This document shows positions 42,206 through 50,252 of a stretch of DNA of 64,000 bases, one piece after another. Under the pieces are notes generated by a model. It saw nothing but the letters and a program-made list of their open reading frames with translations. It did no database searches and was not told where the DNA came from. Each line of letters starts with the position of its first letter. Position 1 is the first letter of the stretch. The stretch comes from Pseudomonadota bacterium (GTDB lineage: Bacteria > Pseudomonadota > Alphaproteobacteria > Micavibrionales > UBA2020), in the NCBI GenBank assembly GCA_021845905.1, contig JAJZVA010000007.1, positions 62,001 through 126,000 on the forward strand. The letters run 5' to 3'. A program made the translations under genes and the position numbers.

Positions 42206-43537
42206 ATGAAAAAAAAGTTTATCCTTCTCGCCGTTCTGCCCGCATTTCTCCTGCTCGGCGGTTGCGCGCGGTTCGACGCCATGTTCTCCAGCGGGGACAA
42301 TCAGCCGCCGCTCAAGGGCACGCGCATTTCGCTTCTGCAACTCCAGCAACAGCTTGAACCAAGCCCCGCATTGCAGCAAACGCCGATCTCCCTGCCCGCC
42401 GCATGGACCAACGCCTTCTGGCCGCAGGCAGGCGGTTATCCCAATCACGTCATGGGTCAGCCGACGCTCGGCCCGAACCTGAAACAGGCCTGGGAAAGCT
42501 CCATCGGCGACGGCGGCGACAGTCGCGATCCGCTCATCTCGCAACCTGTCGTCGCGAACGGCATGGTCTTCACGCTGGATACGGACGGCAGGCTTTCCGC
42601 CTTCGACATCAAAAACGGCGACAAAAAATGGCGCGTTTCCACCATTCCCAAAGGCTCGGACGAGTCGGGCGGCGTCGGCGGCGGCATCGCCTATGACGGC
42701 GGCAGGCTTTATGTGACCAACGGCTACAGAAACCTCGGCTGCTTCGACGCCGCGACCGGCGCGGAAGTGTGGCGCACGACGCTGCAAACCCCGTCGCAAT
42801 CCGCGCCGACGGTCGCGGGCGGCAACGTTTACGTCATCACCATCGACAACCGCCTGCTGGTCTTCTCCGCCGCCGACGGCACGGCGCTGTGGAGCTATGC
42901 CGGAATTCCGCAGACGACCGGCCTGCTCAAATCCGTCTCGCCCGCCGCGGACGCGTCAACGCTCATCCTGCCGCAATCCTCGGGAGAAATTCTCGGCCTC
43001 AACGCCGCCAACGGCCAGGTGCTGTGGCAGGACAACATTTCCTCCGTCAACAACAGCGGCTTGCTCGCCCCGATCGACGACATCAGCCAGCCGGTCATCA
43101 ATCAGGGCGTCGTCTATGCCACCAGCTACAGCGGCCACATGGTCGCCTTCAACGAAACCACCGGCCAGCGCCTCTGGCAAAACGACATCGGCAGCGCCGG
43201 CATGCCGTGGATCGCGGGCGACAACATGTTCGTGATCACCACGGGGCAAAAGCTCGTCGCCCTGTCTCTCGACGACGGCGGCATCCGCTGGGTGACGCAA
43301 CTGCCGGAATATCACGGCAACGACAAAAACAAGACAGTGGTCTGGACCGGGCCGCTGCTCGCCGGCGGACGCCTGCTTGCCGCCAGCAGCGACGGACGGC
43401 TGATCGAGGTCGATCCGCAAAGCGGAAAAATCACCCGCAATTCCGAACTGCCCGGCAAGGTCCTCGTTTCACCTATCGTCGCCGACAATACGCTGTTTGT
43501 CCTGACCGACGGCGGCGAGCTTGCCGCTTACCGTTAA
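42206..43537 (+). CDS. bamB: outer-membrane protein assembly lipoprotein BamB
   Basis: BamB is a beta-propeller lipoprotein of the BAM complex that inserts outer-membrane proteins. It has 443 residues. The signal is MKKKFILLAVLPAFLLLGGC with lipidated Cys20. Repeated PQQ-like blades are visible: GMVFTLDTDGRLSAFDIKNGDKKW, GRLYVTNGYRNLGCFDAATGAEVW, NVYVITIDNRLLVFSAADGTALW, VVYATSYSGHMVAFNETTGQRLWQNDI, NMFVITTGQKLVALSLDDGGIRW. It is 12 bp upstream of der, so probably co-transcribed. Confidence 0.95.
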   Translation: MKKKFILLAVLPAFLLLGGCARFDAMFSSGDNQPPLKGTRISLLQLQQQLEPSPALQQTPISLPAAWTNAFWPQAGGYPNHVMGQPTLGPNLKQAWESSIGDGGDSRDPLISQPVVANGMVFTLDTDGRLSAFDIKNGDKKWRVSTIPKGSDESGGVGGGIAYDGGRLYVTNGYRNLGCFDAATGAEVWRTTLQTPSQSAPTVAGGNVYVITIDNRLLVFSAADGTALWSYAGIPQTTGLLKSVSPAADASTLILPQSSGEILGLNAANGQVLWQDNISSVNNSGLLAPIDDISQPVINQGVVYATSYSGHMVAFNETTGQRLWQNDIGSAGMPWIAGDNMFVITTGQKLVALSLDDGGIRWVTQLPEYHGNDKNKTVVWTGPLLAGGRLLAASSDGRLIEVDPQSGKITRNSELPGKVLVSPIVADNTLFVLTDGGELAAYR

Positions 43538-43549
43538 AGAAAGAAAACC

Positions 43550-44977
43550 ATGACATTCACCGTCGCGATCATCGGACGCCCGAATGTCGGGAAATCCACC
43601 CTCTTCAACCGGCTGGTGGGCAAGAAACTCGCGCTCGTGCACGACACGCCGGGCCTGACGCGCGACTGGCGCGAGGCGGACGGGCATCTTTCCGATCTCA
43701 GCTTTAAAGTCATCGACACGGCGGGGCTGGAAGAAAGCTTCGACGCCTCGATCCCCGCGCGCATGCGCCAGCAGACAGAACGCGCGCTCGCCCGCGCCGA
43801 CATGGCGCTGTTGGTGATCGACGCGCGCGCCGGTCTCACCGCGATGGACAGGCACTTCGCCGACTGGCTCAGGAAGCAAAATATGCCGACGGCCTTGATC
43901 GCCAATAAATGCGAGAGCAAGGCGGGCATCACCGGCATGTATGAAGCCTATGAACTCGGCCTCGGCGAGCCGATCGCCATTTCGGCGGAGCACGGACAAG
44001 GGCTGGACGAGCTTTACACCCTCCTGCGCCCGTATGTGGATGCGGACGACGCGGCAAGCGCGAAAGACGAGGCCGAAACGGAAGACCTCGAAAAATATTT
44101 CGACATTTACAAGGAAGGCGACGGCACCGGCTTCGGAGACCGCGAGGAAACGGACGAGGAAGACAAGAACAACCCCGTCAAAATCGCCATCGTCGGACGC
44201 CCCAACGTCGGCAAATCGACGTTGCTCAACGCGCTGCTCGGCGAGGAACGCTCAATGACCGGCCCTGAAGCGGGCATCACCCGCGACGCCGTGCACGTGG
44301 ACTGGGAATACGGCGGACGGAAGCTGCGGCTCGTCGACACGGCGGGATTGCGGCGCAAATCGCGCATCGTCAACGAAATCGAAAAAATGTCGGTGGACGA
44401 CACGCTCCGCGCCATCCGGCTCGCGCAGGTCGTCGTCATGGTGCTGGACGCGGAAACGATGTTCGAGCGGCAGGATCTTTCCATCCTCAACCACGCGATC
44501 GAGGAAGGCCGCGCCGTCGTCATCGCCGTCAACAAATGGGATGCCGTGAAGCACCGCGAAAAGCTTCTGGAAGAAATCGAATACCAGCTTGACACCAGCC
44601 TCGCGCAGGTGCGCGACGTCAAGACCGTCACCATCTCCGCGCTCAACGGCACGCGCCTCGACCAGCTGATGCAGGCGGTGCTCGACACGTACGATCTCTG
44701 GAACAAGCGCGTGCCCACCGGACGGCTCAACCGCTGGCTCGCCGCGATGGAAGAGCAAAACCCCGCGCCGCTGGTCCATGGCCGCCCGAACCGCTTGCGC
44801 TACATGACGCAGATCAAGGCGCGTCCGCCGACTTTCGCGCTGTGGGTCGGGCGCGCGGACGACTATCCCGAAACCCACAAGCGCTATCTCATCAACAACC
44901 TGCGCCGCGACTTCGACATCCCCGCGACGCCGGTGCGGTTCATCGTCAAGGCGAGCAAAAATCCTTACGCGGACTGA
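43550..44977 (+). CDS. der: ribosome-biogenesis GTPase Der (EngA)
   Basis: Double-GTPase needed for 50S subunit maturation. It has 475 residues. The first G domain has GRPNVGKSTLFNRLVG, DTPGLTRD, DTAGLEE and NKCE; the second has GRPNVGKSTLLNALLG, TGPEAGITRD, DTAGLRRKS, NKWD. The C-terminal KH-like domain is present (PTGRLNRWLAAMEEQNPAPLVHGRPNRLRYMTQIKA and the family end FDIPATPVRFIVKASKNPY). The acidic linker between the G domains is typical. Confidence 0.98.
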   Translation: MTFTVAIIGRPNVGKSTLFNRLVGKKLALVHDTPGLTRDWREADGHLSDLSFKVIDTAGLEESFDASIPARMRQQTERALARADMALLVIDARAGLTAMDRHFADWLRKQNMPTALIANKCESKAGITGMYEAYELGLGEPIAISAEHGQGLDELYTLLRPYVDADDAASAKDEAETEDLEKYFDIYKEGDGTGFGDREETDEEDKNNPVKIAIVGRPNVGKSTLLNALLGEERSMTGPEAGITRDAVHVDWEYGGRKLRLVDTAGLRRKSRIVNEIEKMSVDDTLRAIRLAQVVVMVLDAETMFERQDLSILNHAIEEGRAVVIAVNKWDAVKHREKLLEEIEYQLDTSLAQVRDVKTVTISALNGTRLDQLMQAVLDTYDLWNKRVPTGRLNRWLAAMEEQNPAPLVHGRPNRLRYMTQIKARPPTFALWVGRADDYPETHKRYLINNLRRDFDIPATPVRFIVKASKNPYAD

Positions 44978-45011
44978 TGAATAACATCAAGGACCCGACC
45001 GGGCGGACTCT

Positions 45012-45965
45012 TCATAAAGCCTGTTTATTAAGATTGTCGTCGAGCCGGTGGTCGTCCAGCCCCGCCGGTTCCTGATGGATCAAAACCTCCGACTGCGGGA
45101 AGGCTTCGTAGAGCGTGCGCTCCAGATCTTCGGTCACGTCATGCGCTTTTCTGAGCGGCAGGTCGCCGTCCAGCTCGAGATGAAACTCGATGAACACCCG
45201 CTGCCCGCTCTGACGGGTGCGCAAATCGTGCATCGCCCGCGCCTGCGGATGGGCCGCAACCAGCGCCTCTATTTTCGCGCGGTCCGCGTCCGACAATTCC
45301 TGATCCATCAAAATGCCGTAGGATTCGCGGCTGATCTGCCACGCGCCGCCGAGCAGGATGAGCGAGATCGCGCAGGCGAACAAAGGGTCGTAATAAGGCC
45401 AGCGGCTGAAATACCCCAGGCCCAGCGCGCACAGCACCGCGGCGTTCATGAAAAGATCGCCTTTATAATGCAGATGGTCGGCGCTGATCGCCACGGAGGC
45501 CGTGCGGCGGATCACGTATTTCTGAAACGTCACGAGCAGCACCGTCAGGACGACAGACGCCAGCATCACGCCGATGCCGACGATCGCCTGTTTCACCGGC
45601 TGCGGATGAAAAAAACGGTGCATGGATTCGAACAGCAAATATCCCGCCGAACCGAAAATGAACAAAGACTGCCCCATCGCCGCCAGCGCCTCGACCTTGC
45701 CGTGGCCGAAACGGTGCTCCTCGTCCGCGGGCGTCATGGCATGCAGGACGCTGACCATCGTCACCGTCGAAGCCAGCGCGTCGAAGGTCGAGTCCAGCAA
45801 CGACGTCATGATGCTGACGGAATCCGTGATCATATAAGCCGCCAGTTTCGCCGCGATCAGCACCACGGCCACGGACAGGCTCGCCATCGTCACCTGACGG
45901 CGCAACGCCATGTTGCGGCGCTCATCCGGCGTGCTTCCCTGAATGTAGGGGTTGGCGATGCTCAT
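45012..45965 (-). CDS. cation diffusion facilitator transporter (FieF-like)
   Basis: A 317-residue CDF transporter with six helices, exporting Zn2+, Fe2+ or related ions in exchange for protons. The N-terminal metal site lies in SLLDSTFDALAS (D-x4-D), with HRFGHGKVEALAA between helices, and the second site in ISADHLHYKGD (D/H-x3-D). The C-terminal cytoplasmic domain (RAMHDLRTRQSGQRVFIEFHLELD, PQSEVLIHQEP) is complete. It is the last gene of radA-cvpA-small TM-SDR-CDF and overlaps the SDR gene by 4 bp. The metal specificity is not certain. Confidence 0.92.
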   Translation of the reverse strand: MSIANPYIQGSTPDERRNMALRRQVTMASLSVAVVLIAAKLAAYMITDSVSIMTSLLDSTFDALASTVTMVSVLHAMTPADEEHRFGHGKVEALAAMGQSLFIFGSAGYLLFESMHRFFHPQPVKQAIVGIGVMLASVVLTVLLVTFQKYVIRRTASVAISADHLHYKGDLFMNAAVLCALGLGYFSRWPYYDPLFACAISLILLGGAWQISRESYGILMDQELSDADRAKIEALVAAHPQARAMHDLRTRQSGQRVFIEFHLELDGDLPLRKAHDVTEDLERTLYEAFPQSEVLIHQEPAGLDDHRLDDNLNKQAL

Positions 45966-46684
45966 GCGGCCTTTATCGTCTTTCCGGTTTCGGTCTGCTC
46001 CGGCGCGGCCAGCGCGATGAAGCTTTCGACGATGCTTTCCGGCGGGCGCAAGGTTGACGGATCCTCGCCCGGATAAGCCTCGGCGCGCATCGCGGTGCGC
46101 ACGACGCCGGGGTCGAGTATGTTCACGCGCAGCTTGCTGTAGGCGACTTCATCGGCATAAACCGCGGCCATTTCCTCCAGCGCGGCCTTGCTGGCGGCAT
46201 AAGCGCCCCAGAAAGCCTTGTGCGCGTGCGCCGCGCCCGACGTGACGAAGATCGCGCGCCCCGCGTCGCTGCCGCGCAAGAGCGGATCCAGCGTGCGGAT
46301 CAAATGATAATTCGCCATCACGTTGATCCTGAACACCAGATCCCACATCTTCGGATCGGACATCGCGACAGGACTGAGACCGCCGAGAAGGCCGGCATTC
46401 GCAACGAGAATATCGAGACGCCGGAACTTGTTCGCCAGCGCGGGGCCAAGCTCGGCGATCTGCTCGAATTTGCCAAGATCGAGCGGCAACAGCGTCGCCG
46501 TTCCGCCCGCCGCCTGAATTTCATCGTCCACCGCTTCAAGCCCGCCGACCGTGCGCGCCGCCAAAACCACATGCGCGCCTTCGGTTGAAAAAGCCTTGGC
46601 GACGGCGGCGCCGATGCCGCGGCTCGCGCCGGTAATGAGGGCGACACGTCCTTCCAGACGGCGTTTTTTCGGACTGTCTGTCAT
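45962..46684 (-). CDS. short-chain dehydrogenase/reductase
   Basis: A 240-residue SDR oxidoreductase. The cofactor motif is ITGASRGIGAAVAKAF, the structural motif VANAGLLG, the catalytic serine lies in FVTSGAAH and the catalytic Tyr-Lys pair in AYAASKAALEE. Arg in GASRG and the residue after the second strand (AART) suggest NADP(H). Substrate unknown; the family resembles YciK-like SDRs. It is embedded in the leftward radA operon, overlapping neighbours on both sides by 4 bp. Confidence 0.92.
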   Translation of the reverse strand: MTDSPKKRRLEGRVALITGASRGIGAAVAKAFSTEGAHVVLAARTVGGLEAVDDEIQAAGGTATLLPLDLGKFEQIAELGPALANKFRRLDILVANAGLLGGLSPVAMSDPKMWDLVFRINVMANYHLIRTLDPLLRGSDAGRAIFVTSGAAHAHKAFWGAYAASKAALEEMAAVYADEVAYSKLRVNILDPGVVRTAMRAEAYPGEDPSTLRPPESIVESFIALAAPEQTETGKTIKAA

Positions 46685-46890
46685 TTCTTCAAGTCTCCTT
46701 GCTCGATGAGCTTGTCAAGTTTGATCCGGTCCTGCGCCTTGTATCCCACGCCCTGACGCACGACTGTCCTCGCGGGAACGGCTTTTTTATAGTATTTCAC
46801 ATACCAGACCGCGCCCGCCGCCAGCACAAGAACCGCCAAAAGAACAATCTGCCACCGGCCGCCGCGCTTTTTTCTCCTGCGCGCCGCCAT
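46681..46890 (-). CDS. small single-pass membrane protein
   Basis: A 69-residue protein: basic N-terminus MAARRRKKRGGRW, one membrane helix (QIVLLAVLVLAAGAVWYVKYY), then a polar tail (VRQGVGYKAQDRIKLDKLIEQG) predicted to be periplasmic. The start overlaps the cvpA stop by one or two bases and the stop overlaps the SDR start by 4 bp, so expression is linked. No known family. Confidence 0.7.
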   Translation of the reverse strand: MAARRRKKRGGRWQIVLLAVLVLAAGAVWYVKYYKKAVPARTVVRQGVGYKAQDRIKLDKLIEQGDLKK

Positions 46891-47810
46891 TACGGCATCG
46901 AACCATTGTCAGGCGCGCCATTCGATGGTTGTGGCGGCGGTGGCGGCGCCTGGGTCACCGGCGGCGTGGGCGGCATGCTCGGCGGCGCGGATTGCTGTGT
47001 GGACGGCGGCGCGGATTGCGGCATCGACGGCGGCGCTGTTTCAGGCGCGGTCTGCGGCGCGACTTGCGGCGCTGTTTGCGGAGCCATGACGGGCGCCGTT
47101 TGCGGCGCCGTCAGCGGCGCGGACTGGGGCGTTACGGGCGGCGGCGTCTGCTCTATCTTTTGCACGGCGGGCGTCAGGGCGCTCTTCATTTTATCAATGA
47201 TCGAACTGCCGTGACTTCCAGCCTTGCTGAGATCGACCTTGTTCAGCTTGACGGCGATGCTGCCGCCGCGATCTTCGATGATGCTGTTGAGGTTGAAGAT
47301 GTTTTTGTTCGTCCAGGTCAGCGTCTTGTTCAGGATAGGAACGCTGTAGGACTTTGTCGCCCAATCGGGGAACGCGCTCGGCGTGATGAGATAAAAGCAC
47401 GCGGCATAGACGACGAAGATCAGCAGAAATCCGCGCAGGAACCCGAAAACCGCTCCCAGAATGCGGTCGACGACCGTCAGCCCCGCGTCCTGTATCACGC
47501 GCGTGACGAGAATGCGGATCACGATCATCAGCCCGAAGATCAGCAGGAAAACCCCGCCGTAAGAAGCGATATCGCCCGCCATGGAAGGCTTCAAGAGGCC
47601 AAGAATGCTGGCTTTCTCGTGGCCGCCGGTCGCGCCGAGCCATTTGTCCAGCCCCGGCACGAGAATATGCCCGCCCTTGGCCGATACGAAAACCGCCAGC
47701 AGAAATCCGGCGAAAATGAAGAACTCGCGGATGATGCCGCGGAAATACGACGTCACCGTCGAAAGCAGGATGATGACCAGAATGGCAAGGTCGAAAGCAT
47801 GTGGTGTCAT
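46890..47810 (-). CDS. cvpA: CvpA family membrane protein with a Pro/Ala/Gln repeat tail
   Basis: A 306-residue CvpA protein. Residues 1-165 are the four-helix CvpA domain: DLAILVIILLSTVTSYFRGIIREFFIF, VDRILGAVFGFLRGFLLIFVVYAACFYL. CvpA is needed for colicin V production in E. coli and contributes to envelope integrity. The last about 85 residues are a low-complexity tail of repeated TAPQTAP/APPSMP units, unusual in CvpA, and end PPPPPQPSNGAPDNGSMP. radA lies 4 bp upstream, a frequent pairing. Confidence 0.9.
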   Translation of the reverse strand: MTPHAFDLAILVIILLSTVTSYFRGIIREFFIFAGFLLAVFVSAKGGHILVPGLDKWLGATGGHEKASILGLLKPSMAGDIASYGGVFLLIFGLMIVIRILVTRVIQDAGLTVVDRILGAVFGFLRGFLLIFVVYAACFYLITPSAFPDWATKSYSVPILNKTLTWTNKNIFNLNSIIEDRGGSIAVKLNKVDLSKAGSHGSSIIDKMKSALTPAVQKIEQTPPPVTPQSAPLTAPQTAPVMAPQTAPQVAPQTAPETAPPSMPQSAPPSTQQSAPPSMPPTPPVTQAPPPPPQPSNGAPDNGSMP

Positions 47811-47814
47811 ATTT

Positions 47815-49218
47815 TTAGTCCTCCGTGAATAAAGGCAGCATGTCCTTGAGATGTTGCACTTGCGTCAGGCGCAGATCGCCCTGTTTGTTTTTCATTTTCG
47901 CGTGATGCGGGATCAGCGCGTGCTTGAATCCGAGTTTCGCCGCTTCCTTCAGCCGCGCGTCCGTCTGGCCGACGTTGCGCGCCTCGCCCGACAAACCGAT
48001 TTCGCCGAAAATCACCATGTCCGGTGGCACAGGCACGCCGGAGAGCGAGCTTGCCAGGGCGGCGGCGACGGCGAGATCCGCCGCCGGTTCCGTCACGCGC
48101 AGGCCGCCCGCGACATTGAGGTAAACGTCGTTCGGGCCGATGGCGACGCCGCAACGCGCCTCCAGCACCGCCAGCACCATGGCAAGGCGTGCGCTGTCCC
48201 AGCCGATGACGGCGCGGCGCGGCGTACCGAGCGGCGACGGCGCGACCAGCGCCTGCACTTCGACCAGCACGGGGCGCGTGCCCTCCATCCCCGCGAACAC
48301 GGCGCTGCCGGAAATCTGCTCGCTGCGCTGCGACAAAAACAGCGCCGAAGGGTTTTCGACTTCCTGCAATCCCAGCTCGCCCATTTCGAACACGCCGATC
48401 TCGTCGGTCGGGCCGAAGCGGTTTTTGACCGCGCGCAGAATGCGGAAGGTATGGCCGCGGTCGCCCTCGAAATAAAGCACCGTATCGACCATGTGCTCCA
48501 GCACGCGCGGGCCCGCGATCTGCCCGTCTTTCGTGACGTGACCGACGATCAGCAAACATGTGCCGCTCTGCTTGGCGGCGCGGATCAGCTCCTGCGCCGA
48601 GGCGCGCACCTGCGCGACCGTGCCCGGCGCGGAATCAAGATTGTCGAGATACATTGTTTGAATGGAATCGATCACCGCGACGTCGAATTTCTCATCGCGC
48701 ATGGTGGCGATGATGTCGCGCACCGAGGTCGCTGCGGCGAGATTGACTGCCGCATCCGCAAGGCCGAGGCGCATGGCGCGCATGCGCACCTGATCGATCG
48801 ACTCCTCGCCCGAGACGTAAGCGCATTTGGAACTGGGCCGTTCCGGCCCTGATAAGGTTTCAGGCGCGGGAATCGCGCCGGCCGCCAGTTTCGCGACAGC
48901 CTGCAGTAAAATAGTCGATTTGCCGATGCCCGGATCGCCGCCGATAAGGATGGCAGAGCCCGCGACCAGTCCGCCGCCGGTGACGCGGTCCAGTTCATTG
49001 ATGCCCGTGGTGCGGCGCGGCGGCGCGGCGGACACGCCGGAAAGCGATGAAAATTCTATGACGCGCCCTTTGGCCGTTCCTAGCCCGCGCGGCGGCGCGG
49101 CGGCGGGAATTTCCTCGACGATCGTGTTCCATTCGCCGCAATCGTCGCACTTGCCCGCCCACTTGTTGTGGGTCGAACCGCATGACTGACAGACAAAAAG
49201 AACGGCTTGACGCGCCAT
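47815..49218 (-). CDS. radA: DNA repair protein RadA, with a palindrome-encoded insertion
   Basis: RadA (Sms) is a RecA-like helicase that promotes branch migration in recombination. It has 467 residues. The zinc finger is CQSCGSTHNKWAGKCDDCG, the Walker A is GGDPGIGKSTILLQ, and the KNRFG motif is in AVKNRFGPTDE. The C-terminal Lon-like domain is complete (GTPRRAVIGWDSARLAMVLAVLEARCG). Between KLA and CAYVSGEES, where relatives have only a few residues, it carries AGAIPAPETLSGPERPSSK (about 113-131). That segment is encoded by the same palindromic core as the hemF insertion, in the opposite orientation. Catalytic motifs are not interrupted. Confidence 0.96.
   Translation of the reverse strand: MARQAVLFVCQSCGSTHNKWAGKCDDCGEWNTIVEEIPAAAPPRGLGTAKGRVIEFSSLSGVSAAPPRRTTGINELDRVTGGGLVAGSAILIGGDPGIGKSTILLQAVAKLAAGAIPAPETLSGPERPSSKCAYVSGEESIDQVRMRAMRLGLADAAVNLAAATSVRDIIATMRDEKFDVAVIDSIQTMYLDNLDSAPGTVAQVRASAQELIRAAKQSGTCLLIVGHVTKDGQIAGPRVLEHMVDTVLYFEGDRGHTFRILRAVKNRFGPTDEIGVFEMGELGLQEVENPSALFLSQRSEQISGSAVFAGMEGTRPVLVEVQALVAPSPLGTPRRAVIGWDSARLAMVLAVLEARCGVAIGPNDVYLNVAGGLRVTEPAADLAVAAALASSLSGVPVPPDMVIFGEIGLSGEARNVGQTDARLKEAAKLGFKHALIPHHAKMKNKQGDLRLTQVQHLKDMLPLFTED
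48830..48876. repeat. coding-region palindromic element, copy 2 (in radA)
   Basis: The core GGGCCGTTCCGGCCCTGATA (48835-48854) is the exact reverse complement of the 20-bp core at 32008-32027 in hemF. On the radA strand it is read as LSGPERP. Similarity with the hemF copy continues weakly past the core through CTGAA. Boundaries are approximate. Confidence 0.7.
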
Positions 49219-49304
49219 ATAAAGTCCTTGGGAAAACCTTCACCGGAGTGCAAAAACACATCCCGTTTTTAGCATATTATGCGGCCAAAAACCAACCTTG
49301 AATA

Positions 49305-50252
49305 TCACCTTCCGGCATCTTCAGGCGTGCGCTGCGCGGCTTCATGATTACGGTATCTGACGATGGCCGACACCGGCACAAGGTCAAACCCTCGTTTTTT
49401 GAGCGTCGGCAACCAGACCTCGAGCGCCGCCAGCGTCGCGGGCTTGGGATGCCCGATGGCGATGACGTCGCCATAGCGCCGTGCCAGCGCCATCGTCTCG
49501 TTGATCTGCCGCGCGACGCCCGCGGGCGTCGCGACGTCGTCGAGGAAAACATCCCGGCGCACGGCGGGGATGTGATAGTCCCGCGCCACGTCGAAAGCTA
49601 TGCTCTTCGCCGAGGTCATGGAATCCATAAAATAAACATGCCGCTTCGCCAGTTGCGCCATCAAAAGCTTCAGTCCCGGCCTGTAGGTCGTGAATCTGCT
49701 GCCCATGTGATTGTTGACGCCGTCATAGCCGGAGAAAGCGTCGAGGTTGATTTCGATGTTGCGTTCCAGCTGCGCTTTGGTCATGTCGACGGAAAGATTG
49801 TGCGGCCCCGGATATTCATCCGGATCGTCGGCCTCCATCGGCATGTGCAAGATAACTTCGTGCCCTTTGGCGCGCGCCTCCGCCACTTGCAGCGCGAGAT
49901 GATGCGCATAGGGCAGATACGCGAACGTCACGGCGGGCGGCAGATCGAGCGCCCAGAGAGAACGGTCGAACGCGACGCCCATGTCGTCGATGTCTATCGC
50001 AATCAGCGGGCGGTGTCCGCGGGCGATGCGCGGATGGCGGGCGGGAACGATATGCGGGTGGCGCGCGCGTTGCCGCGCCGGTTTGCGCGCGGCCTGCTGT
50101 TTTTGCCACAGGATGGAAGGTTGCTGTTGCTGCCAGAGAATTTCGCCCTGCGGGTTTTGCCACAGGATTTGCGGCGCGGCGACAGCCATCGCGGGAACGC
50201 TCAATCCAACCGCAATGCACAGACCCAAAAGCGTTTTTTTCACGTTTTTCAC
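49305..50252 (-). CDS. divergent polysaccharide deacetylase family protein (DUF610/YibQ)
   Basis: A 315-residue periplasmic protein with signal peptide [26 protein letters not shown]. The deacetylase-like fold begins [16 protein letters not shown] and has [65 protein letters not shown] and [20 protein letters not shown], all typical of the divergent family found beside envelope genes. The N-terminal linker has three ILWQ repeats within 30 residues ([18 protein letters not shown], then SILWQKQ), an oddity. The start overlaps the alaS stop by 4 bp. Confidence 0.88.
   Translation of the reverse strand: MKNVKKTLLGLCIAVGLSVPAMAVAAPQILWQNPQGEILWQQQQPSILWQKQQAARKPARQRARHPHIVPARHPRIARGHRPLIAIDIDDMGVAFDRSLWALDLPPAVTFAYLPYAHHLALQVAEARAKGHEVILHMPMEADDPDEYPGPHNLSVDMTKAQLERNIEINLDAFSGYDGVNNHMGSRFTTYRPGLKLLMAQLAKRHVYFMDSMTSAKSIAFDVARDYHIPAVRRDVFLDDVATPAGVARQINETMALARRYGDVIAIGHPKPATLAALEVWLPTLKKRGFDLVPVSAIVRYRNHEAAQRTPEDAGR

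Noticed and set aside
46920-47160. Regularly repeated DNA that might be a CRISPR array
   Set aside because: The repeats are short degenerate codons for the Pro/Ala/Gln tail of CvpA, without unique spacers of constant length.
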